A DNA stretch of 6,444 nucleotides, taken from G039029935 sp039029935 (GTDB lineage Bacteria; Chloroflexota; Anaerolineae; Caldilineales; Caldilineaceae). The notes beneath the pieces are model-generated. The model did not search any database. It was not told where the DNA came from and worked only from the letters and a program-made list of their open reading frames with translations. Position 1 is the first letter of the stretch. Each line of letters starts with the position of its first letter. Positions 1 to 5,712 of the stretch are shown here, one piece after another. The position numbers were made by a program, and so were the translations under genes. The stretch lies in NCBI GenBank assembly GCA_039029935.1, contig JBCCFC010000811.1:1-6444 (forward strand). Direction: 5' to 3'.

Positions 1-344
1 ATTTTATCAAACATGCCGAGGACTTGAATATTGTGCCAACACATGTCCAAGAACCAGAGTTGCAAGTCGCTTACGATATTGCCAACCGTTTTCAGTGGAA
101 TCGTGATGATTTGGACCAGTATGAATATCGTGGCATCAAAATTCAAGATGAGCGTGGGGCACGATCTCTTGCAAGAAAGGAAGGACATGCAGAAGGACAT
201 GCAGAAGGAATTGCAATGGCACGTGCTGAAGCTGAGGTCACAATGCGAAATACTGCACGGAATCTTCTCTCAATGGGTTTGTCAATAGAACAAATTATAG
301 AGGCAACGGGGTTGTCTACAGAACAAATTGAGGAATTATCATAA
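1..344 (+). CDS. Rpn-family nuclease / putative transposase, C-terminal part (5' end outside window)
   Basis: The frame is open from the first complete codon (base 3) to the TAA at 342-344, so this is the 3' end of a gene that starts upstream; the TTG at 24 is not a convincing start. The visible 113 or so residues match the tail of the Rpn (recombination-promoting nuclease, PD-(D/E)XK transposase-like) family. They contain a charged linker, a short Gly-His-Ala-Glu-Gly repeat where the family often has REG/EEG repeats, then a helical stretch ending in a hydrophobic GLS.EQI..ATGLS.EQI..L pattern typical of these proteins. The nuclease core with its catalytic acidic residues and Lys lies outside the window, so activity cannot be judged. 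Family members are DNA endonucleases linked to RecA-independent recombination and often occur in many copies per genome. The GGACATGCAGAA unit is tandemly duplicated at 183-206. The stop codon is one base before the permease ATG. Confidence 0.8.
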   Translation, partial: FIKHAEDLNIVPTHVQEPELQVAYDIANRFQWNRDDLDQYEYRGIKIQDERGARSLARKEGHAEGHAEGIAMARAEAEVTMRNTARNLLSMGLSIEQIIEATGLSTEQIEELS

Positions 345-345
345 A

Positions 346-1530
346 ATGGCTGTGCATGAACATATTTCAGAAACAGAGTCTATACCCGCTGGGCAACCTC
401 TAAACCCACCCAAACGAAACCAATCCACCCGCTGGTTACTCACCACTGCCATTCTCATCATCGCTGCCATCACGCTATACAACGCCACAGTCACATCCCA
501 GCAGGATACACTATTCCTGCAAGAAAGGTTCCAGACATTTGTCACTATTTTTCTGGGTATCTTCATTGAAGCCGCCCCCTTCCTGCTCATCGGGTCGATA
601 GTCTCAGGCTTCATCGCCGTTTTTGTCAATCAATCCATGCTCGACCGCTATCTACCCAAGAATCCGTTTATGGCCGCACTATCTGGTTCGCTTTTAGGAT
701 TTATCTTCCCTGTCTGTGAATGCGGCGTCGTGCCTGTCACACGGCGACTTTATGGCAAAGGGCTACCACTCTCGATTGGCATCGCTTTTCTGCTATCAGC
801 ACCCGTCATCAACCCTGTCGTCATTCTCAGCACCTATGCTGCCTTTGGGTGGGGGCCAGTGCTGGCGGGACGTGTCATCTTTAGTTTGCTCATCGCCTTT
901 ATTGTCGGGCTACTCTTTCATTGGGCAAAACCGAATGAAACGCTGTTGGCCCCCGTACTCAAGGCACAACAGGCAGCGCAGGCAAATCATCATAAGCATC
1001 ACCACGATGGACATCACCACCATAACCATGACGAGCATCATAACCATGACGAGCATCACAACCATGACGAGCATCACAACCATGACGAGCATCACCATGA
1101 TCAGGCAGACGTCCCACCAGCGTTGGGACCACGTGTATGGTCGGCCATGCACACGGCTGGCGATGACTTTATCGACATGGTGCGCTATCTCATCATTGGC
1201 TCAATGTTGGCCGCTGCTATGCAAACAGTTGTCCCACAGACAGCACTGCTTGCCATTGGTCAAGGCTCAGTGATCTCTGTACTCGCCATGCAGGCGTTGG
1301 CCTTTGTGTTGTCAGTCTGTTCAACTGTAGATGCCTTCCTGGCCTTGGCCTTCACCAGCACCTTTACCACCGGGTCCATCATCGCCTTCCTCACCTTTGG
1401 CCCAATGGTGGACATCAAAAGCGCGCTCATGTTCCTTGGTGTTTTCCAAAGACGTGTGGTTTTCTATCTGATTTTACTGCCATTCCTGCTATCACTGTTG
1501 GTTGGTATTCTCTGGAATGTAATGGGTTAA
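346..1530 (+). CDS. UPF0718 / PF03773 (ArsP_1, YraQ/YcgR-like) permease with His-rich loop
   Basis: This is a 394-residue polytopic inner-membrane permease. The ATG at 346 is chosen because GAGG at 330-333 lies upstream; the in-frame TTG at 328 would overlap the preceding gene. A hydrophilic N-terminus is followed by membrane segments near residues 30-47, 62-94 (probably two), 110-131, 140-168 and 169-193. A His-rich loop follows at about 215-253 (22 His in 39 residues), then at least three or four more membrane segments. The family signature is clear: FPVCECGVVPV with Cys124 and Cys126, then an LLSAPVINPVV segment, and in the second half SVCSTVDAFLAL, which looks like the internal repeat of the fold. 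Relatives include ArsP (organoarsenical efflux) and YraQ/YcgR, whose substrates are mostly unknown. The next gene encodes the YcgQ-type partner, which argues for the YcgR-like branch rather than ArsP. The His loop suggests binding of Zn, Ni, Co or Cu, which is an inference. Confidence 0.9.
   Translation: MAVHEHISETESIPAGQPLNPPKRNQSTRWLLTTAILIIAAITLYNATVTSQQDTLFLQERFQTFVTIFLGIFIEAAPFLLIGSIVSGFIAVFVNQSMLDRYLPKNPFMAALSGSLLGFIFPVCECGVVPVTRRLYGKGLPLSIGIAFLLSAPVINPVVILSTYAAFGWGPVLAGRVIFSLLIAFIVGLLFHWAKPNETLLAPVLKAQQAAQANHHKHHHDGHHHHNHDEHHNHDEHHNHDEHHNHDEHHHDQADVPPALGPRVWSAMHTAGDDFIDMVRYLIIGSMLAAAMQTVVPQTALLAIGQGSVISVLAMQALAFVLSVCSTVDAFLALAFTSTFTTGSIIAFLTFGPMVDIKSALMFLGVFQRRVVFYLILLPFLLSLLVGILWNVMG
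1018..1089 (+). repeat. Coding tandem repeat, 4 x 18 nt, in the permease His loop
   Basis: Four head-to-tail 18-nt units of the form CAYCAYAACCATGACGAG lie at 1018-1035, 1036-1053, 1054-1071 and 1072-1089. Units 3 and 4 are identical and the others differ only at third codon positions. Each unit encodes His-His-Asn-His-Asp-Glu in the permease frame. The 18-nt period keeps the frame, so copy number can change without breaking the protein. The repeat also creates long spurious open frames on the other frames and strand. Confidence 0.9.
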
Positions 1531-1627
1531 AAAGTTGAAGGGATGGAAAGGTTGAAGGGTTGAAGGGTTGAAAAGTTGCAGAACTGTACAGTCATATTTA
1601 CACCTTCAACTTTTCAACTCTTCAACC
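1531..1627. repeat. Low-complexity GTTGAAGGG-type inverted repeat between the permease and DUF1980 genes
   Basis: The 116-nt gap after the permease is mostly one simple element. The left arm iterates GTTGAAGGG/GTTGAAAA words (1534-1578) and the right arm carries the complement. Bases 1558-1581 pair with 1604-1627 at 22 of 24 positions, one of the exceptions being a G.U wobble, leaving a 22-nt loop. The loop edge contains a perfect 10-nt palindrome, ACTGTACAGT, at 1583-1592. The 12-mer AAAGTTGAAGGG at 1531-1542 recurs at 5089-5100, so this looks like a dispersed repeat family. There is no T-run directly after the right arm, so it is not a canonical terminator. In the transcript it would form a long hairpin that ends eight bases before the DUF1980 ribosome binding site. 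Confidence 0.75.
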
Positions 1628-1635
1628 TTCTAACC

Positions 1636-1639
1636 GGAG
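1636..1639 (+). promoter_or_regulatory. Ribosome binding site of the DUF1980 gene
   Basis: GGAG lies seven bases upstream of the ATG at 1647 and supports that start. It follows closely on the right arm of the large inverted repeat, so folding of the repeat could affect access to it. Confidence 0.6.
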
Positions 1640-1646
1640 TTTTAAC

Positions 1647-2462
1647 ATGCAAAATCAACGTATTCAAGTACTTATCAAAGCCCTGCTGCTTATTGGGCTA
1701 GGGCTGTTTTTATATAGCCGGTTGACCAACGGAACCCTATTTTATTATATCAATCAACGTTTTGCCGGGTTGACACTGTTGGCGATTCTTGGGTTAATTG
1801 TGTTAGGGATTAGCTATCAGATGGGGCGTAAAGAATCGGATGAAGATGGAGATCATGCTCACGACGATCATCACGGCCATCATCATGACCACCACGACCA
1901 TGACCATAATCACAGTCTTTCTTGGGTAGGGGCACTTATCGTTGCACTACCCATCATTCTCGGATTGGCTGTCCCGCCGGAGCCGTTGGATGCCTCTGCC
2001 GTTGCCAACCGTGAAGTCGATATCGGGGCATCAACGGCCAATGCCAACAGCCGCTCTGCCATGCCCGCCGCTGTTCGTGCTGCACAGAGTAAATCGAGCC
2101 TTGACAAAAACATTCTTGATTGGCTACGCACCTTCCAGAGTACTGCTGACCCCATCGCAGAAGTTGAAGGGGAGGCCGCACAGGTCAGGGGGTTTGTCTA
2201 TCCTGACGACAATCTGACCGACGGTGATTTCTGGGTGGCACGATATACGCTCAGTTGTTGTGTTGCCGATGCGGGCGTAGTGGCGTTAGGTGTACGCTTG
2301 GGCGATGACAACATTGACACCGATGCCCTGACACAAAATCAGTGGGTGGAAATCACAGGCACATTTGCACCGGGCGAACATCAGGGGATGCCGCTGCCAA
2401 TTTTGGTGGCGGAGTCAGTACGTACCATTGACGTGCCTAGTCAGCCGTACTTATATCCATAA
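1647..2462 (+). CDS. TIGR03943/DUF1980 (YcgQ-like) putative permease subunit
   Basis: This 271-residue membrane protein is the usual partner of UPF0718 permeases (YcgR-YcgQ in Bacillus). Two membrane helices lie at about residues 8-27 and 39-58, followed by an Asp/His-rich linker at 66-89 (12 His), a third helix at about 93-110, and then PPEPLDASAVANRE, a conserved family segment that starts the extracytoplasmic part. A variable linker leads to a C-terminal beta-rich domain (about 173-265) with RGFVYP, then RYTLSCCVADA (Cys204 and Cys205, the only cysteines), and a WVEITGTF strand of the OB-like fold. The adjacent Cys pair, the CEC motif in the permease and the His-rich segments of both proteins suggest handling of a thiophilic or transition metal; the family literature leaves the substrate open. 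The gene is 116 nt after the permease, on the same strand, with a good GGAG site. The family is clear and the substrate is not. Confidence 0.88.
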   Translation: MQNQRIQVLIKALLLIGLGLFLYSRLTNGTLFYYINQRFAGLTLLAILGLIVLGISYQMGRKESDEDGDHAHDDHHGHHHDHHDHDHNHSLSWVGALIVALPIILGLAVPPEPLDASAVANREVDIGASTANANSRSAMPAAVRAAQSKSSLDKNILDWLRTFQSTADPIAEVEGEAAQVRGFVYPDDNLTDGDFWVARYTLSCCVADAGVVALGVRLGDDNIDTDALTQNQWVEITGTFAPGEHQGMPLPILVAESVRTIDVPSQPYLYP

Positions 2463-2487
2463 GAGAGCATTATGGGAAGCGGACGAG

Positions 2488-2532
2488 CGCGGATGAACGC
2501 GGATTTATTATTATTTTCCGCGTTCATCCGCG
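2488..2532. repeat. Perfect 16-bp hairpin of CGCGGATGAA type
   Basis: The arm CGCGGATGAACGCGGA at 2488-2503 is exactly complementary to 2517-2532, with a 13-nt A/T-only loop. Each arm is itself a near-direct repeat of CGCGGAT around GAA. It starts 25 nt after the DUF1980 stop and ends 21 nt before the next ATG. No T-run follows, so a Rho-independent terminator is unlikely. It resembles short REP-like intergenic repeats built on CGCGGATGAACGCGGAT, which I have the impression occur in diverse bacterial genomes. It could stabilise the upstream mRNA or set a boundary between the transporter genes and the propeller gene. Confidence 0.85.
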
Positions 2533-2553
2533 TCCCAAATTTCACGTATACTT

Positions 2554-3789
2554 ATGAAATCATTTGACCGTATCGCCTTACTTGCCGCCGTCATCCTCGT
2601 CTTAATCATCGGTGTTGTCGTCTGGCTCTCACCAGAGGAAACTGACCCAACTGCCGAGCAAACACCATCCCCTGTCAGCGAAACGTTTATACCGTTGGGA
2701 CCACAGGCAGGCGACCGTCCACTACGTATTCTTTACTCTGCCTTGGATGAGCAATTCCGCGAGCAACTCTATACAGTCGAGCTGAACCTTAGCGATTTCC
2801 CTTCAGTCACATTATCAGAACCACAACAACTCACCGAGGCAGAACAGGGCGTGTGGGATTTCTCGATTTCGCCTGATAGCAACCAAGCTGTCTATTCCGC
2901 TCTCAACAACGACCGTAGCAGTGACCTGTGGGTATTACCGCGTCCTAATGATGTCGATACGTCATCGAATGATACATCCATTCAAGAGCAACAATACCTG
3001 CTTGCCTGTCCCGAAGCCTCGTGCAATAGCGCAAAGTGGTCGCCAGATGGACGACTGGTGGCATTGACTCGACGCAGTGCAGCCAATGCCAGCAATACGG
3101 GCGGGCTGAGTCCGCCACGACTCTGGCTGCTCGATACGGTGACAGGTGAAACCGCACAGGTATTTGTCGATACCCAAACGCTAGGCTTTAGCGCACAGTG
3201 GTCGGCCAGCAGCCAGTGGATGAGCTATCTACAACCCGATGATGATGGCGTCAACCTCTACAACTTGGAGGATGGGCGCACCCACTTTGTGGAAACATTG
3301 ACGGGTGAAACAGGCGCATGGCATCCCACCAATGATCAATTGATTGTGAGCCGTCTGGAGCAGGATGAAGACCAATTCTGGAGCTATCTGATAACCATCA
3401 ACCCCACATCGCCCGACGAAGAATTTGTGCAGACGCTAGGAACTACAACCGATGACGAAAAGCGCAACCTCGAAGACAACTCACCTGCATGGTCGCCCAA
3501 TGGCTCACAAATTGCCTTTCGCCGGCGTGAGCGCGAAGGAGAACGCGCCAGCCAAGCCAAACAGTTGTGGTTGATGAATGCGGAAACGGGCGCAACCGCA
3601 CCACTGACCAATGCCCCAGAATTTGATCATGGTCAACCCCAATGGTCGCCTGATGGTCACTATTTACTTTATCACCGTTTCCCCCTACGTGGACCAGACA
3701 TCGTGCTGTCGGTTTGGATATTGAATGTGGAGACGGGTGAGCAGGTTGAGGTCATCAGCCCCGGTCAGCGCCCGTTGTGGTGGCCTTAA
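2554..3789 (+). CDS. Membrane-anchored TolB/PD40-like beta-propeller protein
   Basis: This is a 411-residue protein with an N-terminal hydrophobic segment (about residues 8-25) without a clear signal-peptidase site or lipobox, so it is probably a signal anchor with the rest outside the membrane. A Pro/Thr/Glu-rich spacer (27-45) follows, then a propeller of six or so WD40-like (PD40, TolB C-terminal type) blades. The recurrent motif W-S-P-D/N-G with its variants appears at W101 (ISPDS), W162 (SPDG), W216, W256 (HPTN), W313 (SPNG) and W364 (SPDG). Each is followed by a hydrophobic strand such as LVALTRR or QIAFRRR and by a LW.L..ETG turn. Cys152 and Cys157 could form a disulfide. No catalytic domain is seen, so a binding or scaffold role is likely. 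It lies 91 nt after the transporter pair on the same strand, separated by the hairpin, and lacks an obvious Shine-Dalgarno site. A link to the transporter rests only on position. Confidence 0.85.
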   Translation: MKSFDRIALLAAVILVLIIGVVVWLSPEETDPTAEQTPSPVSETFIPLGPQAGDRPLRILYSALDEQFREQLYTVELNLSDFPSVTLSEPQQLTEAEQGVWDFSISPDSNQAVYSALNNDRSSDLWVLPRPNDVDTSSNDTSIQEQQYLLACPEASCNSAKWSPDGRLVALTRRSAANASNTGGLSPPRLWLLDTVTGETAQVFVDTQTLGFSAQWSASSQWMSYLQPDDDGVNLYNLEDGRTHFVETLTGETGAWHPTNDQLIVSRLEQDEDQFWSYLITINPTSPDEEFVQTLGTTTDDEKRNLEDNSPAWSPNGSQIAFRRREREGERASQAKQLWLMNAETGATAPLTNAPEFDHGQPQWSPDGHYLLYHRFPLRGPDIVLSVWILNVETGEQVEVISPGQRPLWWP

Positions 3790-3814
3790 TACCCTCCTAA
3801 GAAATAAGATTGAA

Positions 3815-3964
3815 GTGCAATATGAATTCTCAGGCGGCGGGCGGCCCTATACATTACCCAAAATCAACGCCGCACCTCTTTCCGCAATCATCGTTGTCGG
3901 TGCATTGGTGCTGCTTGTCGTCACTTTGGGCATGAGGGAGGGGTTGCCAGGTGCGTCAACCTAG
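3815..3964 (+). CDS. Possible small single-pass membrane protein (49 aa)
   Basis: The frame from GTG at 3815 to TAG at 3962 encodes a short polar N-terminus (QYEFSGGGRPYTLPKI), a hydrophobic run of about 21 residues (APLSAIIVVGALVLLVVTLGM) and a short tail, REGLPGAST. The composition looks like a real transmembrane helix rather than noise. It begins 25 nt after the propeller gene and could be the last member of that gene group. Against it: there is no convincing ribosome binding site, the start is a non-ATG codon, and the frame runs open further upstream inside the propeller gene, so the start is arbitrary. It could also be a remnant of a larger gene. No family is recognised. Confidence 0.35.
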   Translation: MQYEFSGGGRPYTLPKINAAPLSAIIVVGALVLLVVTLGMREGLPGAST

Positions 3965-3985
3965 ATGCTTAAACCTAGGTGCTTA
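3958..3985. repeat. Tandem 14-nt repeat, two copies
   Basis: AACCTAGATGCTTA (3958-3971) is followed directly by AACCTAGGTGCTTA (3972-3985), which differs at one base. It overlaps the end of the possible small ORF and marks the start of the stretch without genes. No function is evident. Confidence 0.7.
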
Positions 3986-4336
3986 GGCGCGGAACGCCGA
4001 CTTTGGACTGGCAGATCAATGTTGGGACTTTTTATCATCGACGCTGGTGTGAAATGCGGGTTTATTATGGTCTTTGAATACTCTTTAGCAAGTGCGTTAA
4101 AAAACAACATCCGTGGGATGAAGTTATAAACGGCAACCAACATCTTTCTAGTTCCACTCAATCAATTGTGTAGACACAACGCAAACCTTAGACTGTGACA
4201 GGACAAGCAATCGATGGGGCAACCCGTAATGTGACCCGTTTGCACTTGAAGATTTGGCAAATGGGGACAACAACCCTGAGTTCTGTTTGGACACAATGAG
4301 GTCTTCAAGATGAAAACACGATATTTTTAGATAAAC
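3965..4336. other. Stretch with no supported gene
   Basis: About 370 nt lie between the small ORF and the terminator of the convergent gene. Both strands carry only short frames without convincing start signals. The best on the plus strand is a 36-codon frame from ATG 4019 to TAA 4127 (MLGLFIIDAGVKCGFIMVFE at its start), which could be a decayed gene fragment. There is a 14-nt palindrome, TTGTGT-AG-ACACAA, at 4166-4179, and an 8-nt inverted pair, CTTGAAGA (4245-4252) with TCTTCAAG (4302-4309). No terminator for the upstream plus-strand genes is evident here. Confidence 0.5.
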
Positions 4337-4359
4337 AAAAAACCTGCCGTTAAGCAGGT
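4337..4359 (-). terminator. Rho-independent terminator of the complete SdrD_B-like gene
   Basis: Read on the minus strand, ACCTGC pairs with GCAGGT (4354-4359 with 4342-4347) around a 6-nt loop and is followed by a run of T (4337-4342). It lies about 60 nt past the stop codon of the minus-strand gene. On the plus strand the hairpin is followed by CTCTTG rather than a T-run, so it acts mainly in the minus direction. It is a shorter relative of the 16-bp terminator at 6191-6226. Confidence 0.75.
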
Positions 4360-4583
4360 CTCTTGTAGACAATTGATTTAGTTAGTAGGAAAGTATTCCT
4401 GAGAGGTGTTGTACCCGTATTAGTTCTGTACCAGTGGCAAGAAAGTGGTGAATGTCTGCGCTGGATACTCGTTCATTTCCAGGTCAGCGTCGGCTGTGTT
4501 GACACCGAAATCGAAAGCCGCTGCGCCACCCAATTCGCTGACCTCAACGACGTGTGTGTCAGTGATTGTGTTGCCAGCTTCGC
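4342..4583. repeat. Left copy of a direct duplication (partner about 6201-6444)
   Basis: The 3' part of the complete SdrD_B-like gene and its downstream terminator recur at the right end of the window in the same orientation. Within the coding part, 4420-4583 against 6281-6444 shows 11 differences in 164 nt by my hand count, including an identical 56-nt block (4508-4563 and 6369-6424). Between stop codon and terminator the similarity is weaker but still visible (AGTAGGAAAGT and GCAGGTCTCTT in both). The duplicated unit is therefore a gene with its terminator, and the right end of the duplication is beyond the window. Confidence 0.85.
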
Positions 4584-4869
4584 CCCAAACTGCGTAGCGA
4601 CCAAATGGCACGTTACTCATCATGTATGCGCCGTTGGCATCGCTTGTTGTGGTGAAGACTTCACGTGTTTCCAAGTTCTGCATGAAAACTGTTGCATTTG
4701 GCAGTGAAGCTTCGGTCAAATCCTGAATGTTGTTGCCGTTCTCGTCTGCCCAAACTGTGCCGCTGACGAAGCTGGTGGCGTCGCTATTGGCGAAGGCTGC
4801 TGTTGCGCCGAAAACCTGTGTCAGGATGATGATGATTGCGATTGCTGTTAATTTGATTGTGCTTGTCAT
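4420..4869 (-). CDS. Small secreted SdrD_B-like domain protein ending in FLPLVQN
   Basis: This is a 149-residue exported protein. The ATG (4867-4869) is supported by GGTAGGGAAG five bases upstream on the minus strand. An N-terminal signal peptide has a hydrophobic core (about 6-20) and a likely cleavage after the Ala-Phe-Ala before Asn-Ser near residue 28. One immunoglobulin-like SdrD_B/Cna-B type domain follows at about 33-115: SGTVWADENGNNIQD with an Asp/Asn-rich Ca-binding-like loop, then E.SLPNATVF, then SDANGAYMMSNVPFGRYAV, the usual strand that closes these domains. The last residues, after an acidic linker, are TFTTFLPLVQN, resembling a C-terminal tail common on exported Chloroflexota proteins and possibly a sorting or anchoring signal; this is an impression, not a characterised motif. 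A partial, nearly identical paralogue lies at the right end. The role is probably cell-surface or matrix structure. No catalytic residues are visible. Confidence 0.82.
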   Translation of the reverse strand: MTSTIKLTAIAIIIILTQVFGATAAFANSDATSFVSGTVWADENGNNIQDLTEASLPNATVFMQNLETREVFTTTSDANGAYMMSNVPFGRYAVWGEAGNTITDTHVVEVSELGGAAAFDFGVNTADADLEMNEYPAQTFTTFLPLVQN

Positions 4870-4899
4870 TTGAACTTCCCTACCTTTTGAACTCTACCT

Positions 4900-4949
4900 A
4901 AATCAAGTTTGTCTTGATTTGAGTATAGCATGAGAAATGCTGCTTGAAA
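4900..4949 (-). promoter_or_regulatory. Candidate promoter and operator-like inverted repeat of the SdrD_B-like gene
   Basis: On the minus strand TATACT (4922-4927) is a good -10 box, with a weak -35, TTTCAA (4944-4949), 16 nt upstream. The expected transcription start falls inside a perfect inverted repeat, AAATCAAG-TTTGT-CTTGATTT (4900-4920). That position would suit a repressor site or a hairpin at the 5' end of the leader. It lies about 30 nt before the start codon. Confidence 0.45.
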
Positions 4950-4967
4950 CTGTCATGTAACTGTTCA

Positions 4968-5086
4968 GAGCCTGAATATTCAAACAGGCTCACCCGCTAC
5001 TCTACCCCTGTAGCCGTCAATAAAAAGGTATGTCGGTCCATATAGACTACCAGAGTGAGCGAGTCAAATAATATTCAAACACGCTC
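4968..5086. repeat. Small hairpin and a direct repeat in the divergent intergenic region
   Basis: GAGCCTG (4968-4974) pairs with CAGGCTC (4985-4991) around a 10-nt loop. The loop and right arm, AATATTCAAACAGGCTC (4975-4991), recur at 5070-5086 with one change. A simple-repeat fragment, AAAGTTGAAGGG, follows at 5089-5100. The 339-nt region between the minus gene and the plus cassette therefore holds both promoters plus repeat debris and no visible gene. Confidence 0.6.
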
Positions 5087-5137
5087 TCAAAGTTGAAGGG
5101 TTCAAATTTTTACAACGCAAGTCCCCATCTATCACAT

Positions 5138-5166
5138 TTGCTTTTTCATACTACACAACTTACAAT
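5138..5166 (+). promoter_or_regulatory. Candidate promoter of the two-gene cassette
   Basis: TTGCTT (5138-5143) and TACAAT (5161-5166) are separated by 17 nt, a good fit to a housekeeping-sigma promoter (three of six and five of six consensus bases). The predicted start near 5173 would give a leader of about 35 nt before the ATG at 5209. The ribosome binding site is weak (GGAT at 5192-5195). Confidence 0.5.
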
Positions 5167-5208
5167 AGCCATGTAGTTTTTATCAACACACGGATAGTAA
5201 GATTAAAT

Positions 5209-5712
5209 ATGAGTTATATTCCTGAACTGATTCATGACTTAGTTCAAAATAATCGAGTTGCAACTGACACTGAGATAAAACAACTAACTGATTATGTTGG
5301 ACGCGCTCCGTTCTCATCAAGACCGCTCAAAATGAATCGTTGGTTACGAACTGAGTTAAGTAATCGTGGTGTGCCAGTTTCATCTGCAAAAAGGCCATCG
5401 GTTGAAATCCACTTATTGAAGCGGATTTATCTTGATGAGCAATGGTCCTCAGCTACAACATCTACTCAATTTATTTCTGATTTACATACAGCGATTACCC
5501 ACACAGATTGTCGCATTTGGACATATGAGTTATTTGGTGAGGTGTTTGCTGGGTTTATTGCGCCGTCACATATACACAATGTACCCAAACCAGAAAAGTT
5601 CGTCTTTGTTGCATATAGTGCCGACTATGATAAAATCAAGACAGGGTACCAAACAAGTGGTCCTGATGCAATTTTTACGGATGACTTTCAACGGCTGGTT
5701 CGGCATCGTTAA
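5209..5712 (+). CDS. Unknown protein, 167 aa; C-terminal region resembles BECR-fold RNase toxins
   Basis: No family is recognised with confidence. There is no signal peptide and no membrane segment, so the protein is probably cytoplasmic, and its net charge is close to neutral. Residues 1-60 look helical (IPELIHDLVQNN, EIKQLTDYV). Residues 65-165 read as strands and helices in an order reminiscent of Barnase-EndoU-ColicinE5/D-RelE (BECR) nucleases: VEIHLLKRI with His68 and Arg72, a helix FISDLHTAI, strands RIWTYELFGEVFAGFIAP, then FVFVAYSADYDKIKTGYQTSG. The last part recalls the closing strands of that fold, which often end in a Thr/Ser-x-Tyr element. This is a visual resemblance only. The gene is A+T-richer than its neighbours and has its own candidate promoter. 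The next gene follows after 25 nt and probably shares the transcript. The pair lies between two copies of the SdrD_B-like gene, which fits acquisition by insertion. Confidence 0.75.
   Translation: MSYIPELIHDLVQNNRVATDTEIKQLTDYVGRAPFSSRPLKMNRWLRTELSNRGVPVSSAKRPSVEIHLLKRIYLDEQWSSATTSTQFISDLHTAITHTDCRIWTYELFGEVFAGFIAPSHIHNVPKPEKFVFVAYSADYDKIKTGYQTSGPDAIFTDDFQRLVRHR

Noticed and set aside
1018..1089. CRISPR-like array
   Set aside because: The 18-nt units are directly abutting without spacers and are in frame in a His-rich protein loop.
716..1273. 185-codon plus-strand frame and an 80-codon minus-strand frame (910-1152) inside the permease gene
   Set aside because: Both are shadows of the permease gene kept open by the 18-nt coding repeat; their translations are low-complexity Thr/Met/Ile or Val/Met strings.
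1583..1592. ACTGTACAGT as a LexA or CopY-type operator
   Set aside because: The spacing fits neither the long-spaced LexA box nor the TACA-N2-TGTA copper box, and it lies in the loop of a simple repeat rather than at a promoter.
1910..2217. Frames on both strands within the DUF1980 gene
   Set aside because: They overlap a gene with clear family motifs and have no recognisable content.
3725..3964. 79-codon version of the small membrane ORF starting at 3725
   Set aside because: Its first 30 codons lie inside the end of the propeller gene and look like a shadow; only the part from about 3815 resembles protein.
3961..4372. Two minus-strand frames (3961-4161 and 4148-4372) as genes
   Set aside because: The second begins beyond and runs through the terminator at 4337-4359; neither has a ribosome binding site or family-like sequence.
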